A stretch of DNA of 5,725 nt from JAAAOH01 sp041686235 (GTDB lineage Bacteria; Spirochaetota; Spirochaetia; DSM-27196; PWMO01). The notes under the pieces are model-generated. The model saw nothing but the letters and a program-made list of their open reading frames with translations. It was not told the origin of the DNA and searched no databases. Location: positions 1 through 5,725 of the forward strand of contig JAWLED010000126.1 in assembly GCA_041686235.1 (NCBI GenBank), read 5' to 3'. Position numbers and translations under genes: made by a program. Positions 1 to 5,725 of the stretch are shown piece after piece (positions within the stretch are counted from its first letter, which is position 1; every line of letters starts with the position of its first letter).

Positions 1-561
1 GAGCACATGATGCGCTACCCGCACGAGTTCTCCGGCGGTCAGCGCCAGCGCATTGCCGTCGCGCGCGCGCTTGCCACCAATCCGGAGTTCGTCCTCATGG
101 ACGAGCCGACCTCCGCGCTCGACGTCTCGGTGCAGGCGCAGATCCTCAATCTGCTGAAGCGCCTTCAGCGCGAGTTTCAGCTTACTTACCTGTTCGTCAC
201 GCATCACCTGCTCGTGGTCAAATACATCTCCGACCGCATTGCGGTAATGTATCTCGGCCAGATCGTGGAGCTCTCCGAGACCGACGAGCTCTTCGAGGCG
301 CCGCTGCACCCCTACACGAAGGCCCTGTTGTCGGCGATCCCCATTCCCGACCCCGAGACCGAGCGCGAGCGCATCATCGTCTCCGGCGACGTTCCCAACC
401 CCATCTCGCCGCCGCCTGCATGCCGGTTCCACCCGCGGTGCCCCTTTGCAAAGGACATTTGCCGCGAGAAGGTGCCCGAGCTCGAGGATGCGGGAAACGG
501 GCATATCGTCGCCTGCCACCGATGGCGCGAGATTCGCGAGAAGGGCTGGGAGCTGAGCTAG
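1..561 (+). CDS. Peptide ABC importer ATP-binding protein, OppF/DppF type (5' truncated)
   Basis: Cytoplasmic ATPase subunit that powers uptake of oligo- or dipeptides through an Opp/Dpp-type importer. Base 1 is already in frame, so the gene starts outside the window and the Walker A half is missing; the ATG at base 7 is internal. Counting that Met as 1, the visible order is the signature SGGQRQR (9-15), Walker B FVLMDEP (28-34), D-loop SALD (36-39), the H-loop His at 66, then the family C-terminal extension beginning HPYTKALLSAIP (101-112). YPHEFSGGQRQR is the OppF/DppF form rather than OppD. Four cysteines (139, 145, 152, 170) follow, spaced C-x5-C-x6-C-x17-C. The residue after the H-loop His is His (THHLL), where Asp or Asn is usual. 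It is presumably the last gene of an importer operon. The ligand cannot be read from the ATPase. Confidence 0.93.
   Translation, partial: EHMMRYPHEFSGGQRQRIAVARALATNPEFVLMDEPTSALDVSVQAQILNLLKRLQREFQLTYLFVTHHLLVVKYISDRIAVMYLGQIVELSETDELFEAPLHPYTKALLSAIPIPDPETERERIIVSGDVPNPISPPPACRFHPRCPFAKDICREKVPELEDAGNGHIVACHRWREIREKGWELS
558..561. other. Shared CTAG palindrome holding both convergent stop codons
   Basis: The plus-strand ATPase gene ends with TAG at 559-561, and the minus-strand rhomboid gene ends with TAG read from 560 to 558. Both stops lie in the same self-complementary CTAG, so the coding regions overlap by 4 bases and no intergenic terminator is possible. I see no hairpin plus T-run within the first 100 bases on either side, so transcripts from both directions probably overlap. 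Confidence 0.9.
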
Positions 562-1334
562 CGCCGTCTGCGAGTGGGACGCGAACGTGTGGACGGCCTG
601 GGGCGGGGCGGGCCTTGGTCGAACGCCATAATGAGGGCTACACCGGCGACGAACCCGCCGATGTGGGCCGCATAGGCCACCCCGCCGGTTTGCGAGCCGA
701 GCGCCCCCAACCCGTTGAGTAGCTGAAAGAGAAACCAGATGCCGATGGCGACGACCGCCGGCACCTGCATGAGTATCCGCAAGAACAGCACCGTGACCCG
801 CTTCCGCGGAAAGAGCAAGAGATACCCGCCGAGCACACCCGAGATGGCCCCCGATGCGCCGAGGCTCGGTACCCGCATGTTCCCGTCGAAGGCCGCGGTG
901 GTGAATACGTGGGCAAGCGAGGCAATGATCCCCACGAGCAGATAGAAGACAATGAAACGCTTGTGCCCGAGGCGGTCCTCGATGTTGTCGCCGAATATGA
1001 ACAGAAACAGCATGTTCCCGAGGATGTGAGCAAGCCCCCCGTGCATGAACATCGAGGTGAGAAGGGTGATGTACACCGAGATGGGCGTGGGCTGCAGACC
1101 GGGGCGCCGTTGTTGCGCGCCGGTGGCGGGGTCTCGAACGATTTCGCCCTCGGTGACGAGGTCCTGCCCGGTGATGATCTCTTCGGGAACGGTGGAGAGC
1201 GCATAGGTGAACTCGACGTTACTTCCAAGTCCCTGGGCGAACACGAACACGAAAATATTTATGGCGATGAAGGTCCACGTGACGTAGGGGGTAATTCGGC
1301 GATCCGAGTTGTCGTCTCCGAGGGGTAAGATCAT
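558..1334 (-). CDS. Rhomboid family intramembrane serine protease
   Basis: Polytopic inner-membrane protease expected to cut transmembrane segments of other membrane proteins. The 258-residue product has about six hydrophobic segments (roughly 17-34, 98-117, 126-147, 157-175, 185-207 and 218-238), the GlpG-like core. The catalytic serine is Ser161 in GASG and the catalytic histidine His224 in AAHIGG, giving the Ser-His dyad. HxxxN at His103-Asn107 supplies the oxyanion-site residues of the family. A roughly 50-residue hydrophilic loop separates helices 1 and 2, which I believe is common in this bacterial subgroup. The C-terminus is a Pro/Arg-rich basic tail (about 241-258), consistent with a cytoplasmic end. 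The ATG is supported by a good Shine-Dalgarno sequence 5 bases upstream. The gene lies 38 bp after the CBM48-domain gene and is probably co-transcribed with it; its stop overlaps that of the convergent ATPase gene. The substrate is unknown. Confidence 0.93.
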   Translation of the reverse strand: MILPLGDDNSDRRITPYVTWTFIAINIFVFVFAQGLGSNVEFTYALSTVPEEIITGQDLVTEGEIVRDPATGAQQRRPGLQPTPISVYITLLTSMFMHGGLAHILGNMLFLFIFGDNIEDRLGHKRFIVFYLLVGIIASLAHVFTTAAFDGNMRVPSLGASGAISGVLGGYLLLFPRKRVTVLFLRILMQVPAVVAIGIWFLFQLLNGLGALGSQTGGVAYAAHIGGFVAGVALIMAFDQGPPRPRPSTRSRPTRRRR

Positions 1335-1339
1335 TTCTG

Positions 1340-1348
1340 CACCTCTTT
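1340..1348 (-). promoter_or_regulatory. Shine-Dalgarno site of the rhomboid gene
   Basis: On the minus strand the sequence reads AAAGAGGTG, followed by CAGAA and then ATG, a purine-rich match to the 16S anti-Shine-Dalgarno at a spacing of 5 bases. It fixes the rhomboid start at 1334. The two other starts visible in the window have nothing comparable. Confidence 0.75.
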
Positions 1349-1372
1349 GCTCGGTCTGCGGGGTGTGTTTGG

Positions 1373-2233
1373 CTACGGTACTACGAAAGAGGATACCGCA
1401 AAACCGTCTCTGTGACGAGACCGTTCGGGGTTCTCGGGGTCGACGATGCGCCGCCCGTCCACGACGAGATAGTAGGTATGCTGTCCCCTCGGGACGCGGA
1501 TCTTGAGTCGGTACACCCCGTCTTCGGCTTCTTTGAGCTCGTGCATGTAGGGGTCCCAGTTGTTGAAGCTGCCGGCTACCGAGACGTTGAGCCCGCGCTC
1601 GGAGCTCAAGTTAAACCGCCGTCCGTCCACCGTTTCGATGCCTTCGCGGAGGTCCGGCTCGAAGATGAACTCGACCTCGCCGGACTCGCGCACCCGCGGA
1701 ATTTCGTCATCGGTGGGGGATCGCTCGGGCAGGGAGAACGTGGACATACGTACACCGTTTGCACCGCGCTCGACATCGGGATTGGTGGGGTCGGTTTGCC
1801 AGAGCCCGTCGACCACGATGCGGTACTCGAGGCGTTCTAGGTCCTCGGGGATGGGATAGTCGAGGACAAATACCTTTGTCTGCACCGTTTCGCTTGGGTC
1901 GTCGGGGTCGGGCATCTCGTTGCGCACGATCCGGTAGGTGTGAAGCTCGGAGAAGTCCTCGTGCTCGAAGGCCGCGGCGACGTAGCGCGTCGAGGAATCG
2001 CCCTCGAAGGTAAGCAACACATGGCCTGACAGAGCCTTCGGGCTCTGTGCCTCGGTAAGCGTGCTCATCTCTCGATGCAGGCCGACATCAAAGAACCCCT
2101 CGGACTGTTCTTGCTGCTGCTGTTGCTGCGCGGACACGACGACCGCGCCGGGACCGCTAAACACGGCAAAAAGCAGAGAGACCGCAAGAATCGGCATCAA
2201 AATGCGCGGTAACATTTGAAGTTTTTCCAGCAT
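1373..2233 (-). CDS. Exported protein with two tandem CBM48/AMPK-type early-set domains
   Basis: Predicted secreted or periplasmic protein of 286 residues with no catalytic domain. Residues 1-35 look like a signal peptide: Lys4 and Arg10, a hydrophobic core (about 11-25), then VSA before a cleavage site after Ala35. The mature end is glutamine-rich (QQQQQQEQ, 36-43). The second half (about 185-286) is a glycogen-binding early-set fold: VSVAGSFNNWDPYMHEL (217-233) is the classic CBM48/AMPK-beta signature, followed by YYLVVDGRRIVDPENP (254-269). The first half (about 67-169) repeats the fold in divergent form: EYRIVVDG and TDPTNP match the second copy, but VAAAFEHEDF replaces GSFNNWD, so the sugar-stacking Trp is missing. 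An in-frame TAG two codons upstream makes this ATG the farthest possible start; Met7 (base 2215) is an alternative. Neither has a clear Shine-Dalgarno site. It probably leads an operon with the rhomboid gene. Whether it binds glycan or acts as a protein-protein module is not known. Confidence 0.88.
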   Translation of the reverse strand: MLEKLQMLPRILMPILAVSLLFAVFSGPGAVVVSAQQQQQQEQSEGFFDVGLHREMSTLTEAQSPKALSGHVLLTFEGDSSTRYVAAAFEHEDFSELHTYRIVRNEMPDPDDPSETVQTKVFVLDYPIPEDLERLEYRIVVDGLWQTDPTNPDVERGANGVRMSTFSLPERSPTDDEIPRVRESGEVEFIFEPDLREGIETVDGRRFNLSSERGLNVSVAGSFNNWDPYMHELKEAEDGVYRLKIRVPRGQHTYYLVVDGRRIVDPENPERSRHRDGFAVSSFVVP

Positions 2234-2315
2234 CTGCTATATTTTGTCGGAAAGCCCAGTGGACTCATTGAGATTCATCTTACATTTATTTCGGACTCTC
2301 CGAAAATCTCATTAG
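2234..2315. promoter_or_regulatory. Divergent intergenic region between the CBM48-domain gene and flcA
   Basis: This 82-bp gap must hold the promoters for both outward-facing genes unless they lie inside the coding regions. It is AT-rich (32 G/C of 82, about 39 %), in sharp contrast with its GC-rich neighbours. No consensus pair stands out. For the plus strand, TGGACT (2260-2265) and TACATT (2281-2286) are a poor match at only 15 bp spacing. For the minus strand, TAAGAT at 2282-2277 has no good partner. I see no flagellar sigma-28 type element. The region carries a perfect inverted repeat next to flcA and a spaced direct repeat, listed separately. Confidence 0.55.
2289..2305. promoter_or_regulatory. 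Perfect 7-bp inverted repeat, possible operator or 5'-leader hairpin of flcA
   Basis: TTTCGGA-CTC-TCCGAAA: two perfectly complementary 7-base arms around a 3-base spacer, ending 10 bases before the flcA ATG. As DNA it resembles a dimeric-regulator half-site pair; as RNA it could form a short stem over the ribosome-binding region. It is not followed by a T-run and lies at the 5' ends of both genes, so a terminator is unlikely. The function is inferred only from position and symmetry. Confidence 0.4.
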
Positions 2316-5300
2316 ATGCCGACACGCGACGCAATAGAAAAATTCAATAGAACCGTCATTTCATTGGGCAGCGAGCCTGCGGTGCGTGCCCGGCGCAATG
2401 AGGAGATCGAAGAGATCGCCCCTCCCTCGGAGGGGCTGTCCGAGGACCTCACCGATCTTCTCGGCGAAGAAGGCGAAGAAGAAGGCGGTCAAACCGAGGC
2501 GGGAGCCGGCCAAGCCGAAGCCGAAGCCGAAGCCGGAGCCGAAGAAGCTGCGGCGGGGCCCCCTGAGGAGCCCGAGGCCCCCGAAGAGCCCGAGGCCCCT
2601 GAGGCCCCCGCGGAGCCCGAAGCCCCTGAGGCCCCCGCGGAGCCCGAAGCCCCCGAAGAGCCCGAGGCCCCTGAGGCGCCGGGTGGACCCGAGGCTGGTG
2701 AGGAGCTCGGCGACCTCTCCGATATCGACATAGACGAAGAGCTCGACGCGCTCGGCCTCGACGAGGAGAACCCACCCGAAGCCCCGGAAGCCGAGGAAGC
2801 CCCGGCCGAGCCGGAGACCGCTGAAGCGGCGGAGCCTGAAACCGGCGAGGGCGGCGAGCTCGACGAGGAGCTCGAAGAGCTCGATGACCTCGTCTCCGAC
2901 GAGGAGCTTGCCGGCCTTACCGAGGGCGGGTTCGACGAAGAGGAGGAGGAAGAGCCCGCGCCGGCCGGCGAAGAGCCCGAAGAGCCCGCCACCGAAGAGC
3001 CTCCCGCAGAAGAGCCCGCCACCGAAGAAGCGGAGGAGCTCGGCGAGGGCGATTTCGAGGAGCCCGAAGAGTTCGACCTCAGCGACTTTGCCGAAGACTT
3101 CGACTTCGATGCCGAAACCGCACCCGAGCTCGAGACGGGAGCGGAAGCGGCGGAGCCGGAGGAAGCGGAAGAGGTCGAGCCCGTCGAGGCGGAAGCCCCC
3201 GAGGCGGAACAAGCCGAGCCGGAACCCGAGCCCGAGGCGTTCGAAGCCGCCGAACCGGAAGCTGAAGGGCCTGAGGAAGAAGGAGCGGTGCCCGAAGAGG
3301 CCGAGGAGTTCTCCTTCGACTTCTCAGACGAGGAGGGCTTCGGGGAAGAGATCGCCGCGCCGGGCGAGGAAGAAATCGGCGAAGAACCGGCCCCCGGTGC
3401 CCCGGCGGAGTCCGAAGAGGACTTTACCTTCGAGGACGAGTCGTTCGGCGAGGAGTTCGAAGAGCCGAGCGAAGAGCCCGGCGGGATGGATGAGATCGCC
3501 GACGAGGACTTGGACGAGTTCAGCCTCGGCGACTTCGGTGCGGAGTTCGGCGTTCTCGAAGAGACTGAAGAGGCGCCCGAGGAAGAAGCCGAGCTCAATC
3601 CTGCCGTCGACGTCAGCGGGGCACCGCCGCAGCCCCACGACGAGACGGCGCCGGGGCTCGAGCTCTCCGACGAGGAGTTTGCCGCCCTCCAGCGCCATCT
3701 CGGTGCGCTGCCGCTGAATCTGAAGATTGCGGTGGAGGAGGCAATAGGCGGCCGGACCGGCAGCTCGGAGCGCAGGGCGGAGCTCGTGCGGATGCTCGTC
3801 GACGGCGAGACGGCGAGACGGATTGCCGAGGTGACCGGCAAAATCCTCGGACGGCGTATCGAGGTGCCACGTGGTTACGAAAAGCGCACCGGTGACGCCT
3901 TTGAGCGCGAGCGGCAGAGCTTTGCATACCGGTTTCGCGAGAACATCCTGCCGATCATCCGGGTGGTCGGCTTGACGGTACTCCTGTTTGCGGTCATCTC
4001 CTACCTCTCGTATCGATTCGTCTATCAGCCGCTCCACGCGCGAAGCCTCTACGAACAGGGCCTCGACCATATCGCGGCCGACCGCTACGCCCTTGGTAAC
4101 GAGCGCTTCGAAGAGGCCCGAGAAGTGTGGCCGGTGGAATCGCGGTACTATGAATACGCCGAATCATTTGCGGATAAGCGCCGCTGGGACCTGGCCGCCG
4201 AAAAGTACGAGTCGGCAATTCTGCGCTATCCCGGAGAGAAGGAGGGGCTTCTCGGTTACGCGCGGATGGAGTCGGAGGAGCTCGCCAACTACGAGAAGGC
4301 CGACAACCTCATCGATGTGTACCGTGAGGGAACCGGCGTGCCGGAAGGCGACGACGGGCGCGGCTGGGGCTACCGCGAGAACCGTGAGTTCATGGCGGAG
4401 CTTCTCGGCATCGACCCCGACCGCGTGCCCCGCATCGACGGTGACGCCTTCGACTACGACATGCTGCTTCTGCGCGGCGACAACTTCATGAGGTGGGGCG
4501 CCGAGGAGCCGGTGCGCTACGAGGATGCGCGGGTCTCATATGCGCGGGCCCTCCAGGAGCACGGCCGTCGCGACGCGCTCATGTTTCGGTTCCTGCGCTA
4601 TTTTATGGTGACCGACAACCAGGAAGAGGTCATCAACCTCATGCAGGAGTTCGAGGCCGACACGGATCTCGAGGTGGACACCGAGATCTACGCCCAGCTC
4701 GGCGGCTACATCGTCGATAAAGTTCGAGAAGACCCCGACGGGCCAATGCAACTCGAATGGGCCCGGCCGGTGTTGCGGCGTGCCATAGAGACGGCGCAGG
4801 GCGAGAACGAGGTCCTGCCTGCCGGCCACTATCACCTTGCCCGCTATTACCGGGAGCTCGACGAGCCGACAAGCGAGCGAACCGCTCTCGAGAATGCGCT
4901 GCAGGAGTTCGAGTATCTCGAGGAGAATCAGGGACCGCTCGACCGCCGGGCCGTGGGACAGTTTATCGATACGCACCGGCGGCTCGGCGAGTACTACTAC
5001 GAGCGTGAGCAAAACATTACCGCCGAAGATCACTTCACCGAAGGGATCGAGCGCTATGAGAACGCGATCGACCGCGGTGCCCTCGAGCCGCAGCCGCGCT
5101 ACGGCCGGCTCTATGCCGCCTACGGTGACTTGCTCTACTACGTAAGCCGCGAGTACGACCGGGCGCTCGAGAACTACAACGCGGCGGAGGCGGCGGGCCA
5201 TTCGAATCGGGAGATGGACTACAAGCAGGGCTTCGTGCATTACCGTGAAGAGCGCTACGAACAGGCGCTCGACCACTTTTTCGACTCAGCCGGCGACTAT

Positions 5301-5725
5301 ACACAGAGCCGGAGCGTCCTCTACGCCACGGCAAACGCCCTCTACCACCGAGACACCCTCGGCGCGGCGCAGGGCTACTACACCGAGCTGCTCGATATGC
5401 TGCGCGCCGAGCGGGAGAATATCCGCACCCTTCTGGTCGAGGAGGATGATGAGCACCGCGGGCTCATCGAGTATCTCATCAAGGTGCAGAATAACCTCGG
5501 CGTGACCATGCAACGGATCGCCGAGCGCAGCCCCGACAACGGCGATGTGTCCTCACAGGGGCTCGTGTATCTCGAGCAGGCAACCGAAACCTCGGTCAAC
5601 CTCAACCGCGACCCGGAGACCGCGGTGCGCGGCGAGACGATCAACCTTGCCTACCTCAATATGCGCGAGATTCTCTATCCGCGCACGGACTACAACCTCC
5701 AGATCTACTCGGAAATCCCCAAAGA
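2316..5725 (+). CDS. flcA: Periplasmic flagellar collar protein FlcA-like TPR membrane protein (3' truncated)
   Basis: Probable FlcA, the spirochaete protein that organises the collar around the periplasmic flagellar motor and helps seat the stators. The frame is open for 1136 codons and runs off the window. Order: a short N-terminus (1-40, FNRTVISLGSEPAVRARR then EEIEEIAPP) that looks conserved; an extremely acidic Pro/Ala/Glu-rich segment (about 41-448); a helical domain (about 449-535, LSDEEFAALQRHLGALPLNL onward); one membrane helix (about 546-566) flanked by Arg541/Arg549; then a long array of TPR-like helical hairpins to the edge, clearest at 576-606, 610-640, 889-922 and 931-1000. With no signal peptide, the acidic part should be cytoplasmic and the TPR part periplasmic. 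TAG directly precedes the ATG in frame, so this is the earliest start; no Shine-Dalgarno is visible and the next in-frame Met is residue 391. Identification as FlcA rests on architecture from memory; a different large spirochaete TPR protein is the alternative. Confidence 0.85.
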   Translation, partial: MPTRDAIEKFNRTVISLGSEPAVRARRNEEIEEIAPPSEGLSEDLTDLLGEEGEEEGGQTEAGAGQAEAEAEAGAEEAAAGPPEEPEAPEEPEAPEAPAEPEAPEAPAEPEAPEEPEAPEAPGGPEAGEELGDLSDIDIDEELDALGLDEENPPEAPEAEEAPAEPETAEAAEPETGEGGELDEELEELDDLVSDEELAGLTEGGFDEEEEEEPAPAGEEPEEPATEEPPAEEPATEEAEELGEGDFEEPEEFDLSDFAEDFDFDAETAPELETGAEAAEPEEAEEVEPVEAEAPEAEQAEPEPEPEAFEAAEPEAEGPEEEGAVPEEAEEFSFDFSDEEGFGEEIAAPGEEEIGEEPAPGAPAESEEDFTFEDESFGEEFEEPSEEPGGMDEIADEDLDEFSLGDFGAEFGVLEETEEAPEEEAELNPAVDVSGAPPQPHDETAPGLELSDEEFAALQRHLGALPLNLKIAVEEAIGGRTGSSERRAELVRMLVDGETARRIAEVTGKILGRRIEVPRGYEKRTGDAFERERQSFAYRFRENILPIIRVVGLTVLLFAVISYLSYRFVYQPLHARSLYEQGLDHIAADRYALGNERFEEAREVWPVESRYYEYAESFADKRRWDLAAEKYESAILRYPGEKEGLLGYARMESEELANYEKADNLIDVYREGTGVPEGDDGRGWGYRENREFMAELLGIDPDRVPRIDGDAFDYDMLLLRGDNFMRWGAEEPVRYEDARVSYARALQEHGRRDALMFRFLRYFMVTDNQEEVINLMQEFEADTDLEVDTEIYAQLGGYIVDKVREDPDGPMQLEWARPVLRRAIETAQGENEVLPAGHYHLARYYRELDEPTSERTALENALQEFEYLEENQGPLDRRAVGQFIDTHRRLGEYYYEREQNITAEDHFTEGIERYENAIDRGALEPQPRYGRLYAAYGDLLYYVSREYDRALENYNAAEAAGHSNREMDYKQGFVHYREERYEQALDHFFDSAGDYTQSRSVLYATANALYHRDTLGAAQGYYTELLDMLRAERENIRTLLVEEDDEHRGLIEYLIKVQNNLGVTMQRIAERSPDNGDVSSQGLVYLEQATETSVNLNRDPETAVRGETINLAYLNMREILYPRTDYNLQIYSEIPK
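2568..2681 (+). repeat. In-frame tandem repeat of EPEAPEAPA units in flcA
   Basis: Residues 85-122 consist of degenerate repeats. Two adjacent 27-bp units (2586-2612 and 2613-2639) both encode EPEAPEAPA and differ at one base (GAG or GAA, both Glu). Shorter EPEAPE or EEPEAPEAP copies lie on either side. All units are multiples of three, so copy-number change would keep the reading frame. An AEAEAEAG stretch lies just upstream (2514-2537). Such arrays are prone to slippage and length variation between strains. Confidence 0.85.

Noticed and set aside
909..1328. A 139-codon plus-strand frame inside the rhomboid gene.
   Set aside because: Antisense shadow of a gene with intact Ser-His catalytic motifs, membrane helices and a good ribosome-binding site.
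2289..2305. Factor-independent terminator.
   Set aside because: The hairpin has no T-run on either strand and lies at the 5' ends of two divergent genes, where nothing needs terminating.
2568..2681. CRISPR-like or non-coding tandem repeat.
   Set aside because: Units are contiguous without spacers, are multiples of three and translate in frame inside a long gene, so this is a coding repeat.
2361..3212. A 283-codon minus-strand frame rich in Gly, Leu, Phe and Arg.
   Set aside because: A second antisense shadow of the same acidic repeat region; its repetitive FGG/LRG pattern is only the complement of the Glu-Pro-Ala codons.
2316..3690. Extreme acidity as evidence of a salt-in halophile.
   Set aside because: The other products in the window (ATPase, rhomboid) have ordinary numbers of Lys/Arg, and the TPR part of the same protein is not comparably biased, so the acidity is local to this segment.
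2884..3717. A plus-strand frame of 277 codons giving a Lys/Arg/Ser/Pro-rich product, superficially like a basic nucleic-acid-binding protein.
   Set aside because: It is the +1 shadow of GAA/GAG-rich codons in flcA. Its composition is an artefact and it has no ribosome-binding site or domain.
2489..3841. A 450-codon open frame on the minus strand opposite flcA, rich in Ser, Ala and Gly.
   Set aside because: It is the antisense of GAG/GAA/GCC/CCC-rich codons, which rarely yield stops in reverse. The product is low-complexity with no domain, and the plus-strand frame has coherent domains and a membrane helix.
4536..5276. A 246-codon minus-strand frame opposite the TPR region.
   Set aside because: The plus-strand frame through the same bases gives clear TPR-like helices; the antisense product shows no recognisable motif and is expected from high-GC codon use.

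Overview
The window looks like chromosomal DNA from a moderately high-GC spirochaete. The main reason is the large gene filling the right 60 %, whose product has a short motif-like N-terminus, a very long acidic segment, one membrane helix and a periplasmic tetratricopeptide (TPR) array. That is the architecture I associate with FlcA, the periplasmic flagellar collar protein found only in spirochaetes. The genus cannot be decided from this window.

Layout: (1) bases 1-561, plus strand, the 3' part of an OppF/DppF-type ATPase of a peptide ABC importer. (2) 558-1334, minus strand, a rhomboid intramembrane serine protease; its stop codon overlaps the ATPase stop inside one CTAG palindrome. (3) 1373-2233, minus strand, an exported protein with two CBM48/AMPK-type early-set domains, only the second of which keeps the GSFNNW signature. 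It lies 38 bp upstream of the rhomboid gene in the same orientation, so the two are probably co-transcribed. (4) 2234-2315, an 82-bp AT-rich divergent intergenic region (about 39 % GC) with a perfect 7+7 bp inverted repeat just before the next start codon. (5) 2316 to beyond the right edge, plus strand, the flcA-like gene, open for 1136 codons.

Functionally, flcA is expected to build the collar around the periplasmic flagellar motor. The rhomboid protease and the CBM48-domain protein form a separate envelope-related pair transcribed away from it, and the ATPase ends a peptide-import operon arriving from the left. Nothing in the sequence ties the four genes into one pathway. All space is accounted for: there is no non-coding stretch over 300 bases and no tRNA, rRNA, CRISPR array, insertion sequence or convincing factor-independent terminator. 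The most unusual content is the flcA N-terminal segment: 432 consecutive residues (28-459) without a single lysine or arginine, containing an EPEAPEAPA-type tandem repeat and four spaced acidic-aromatic motifs.
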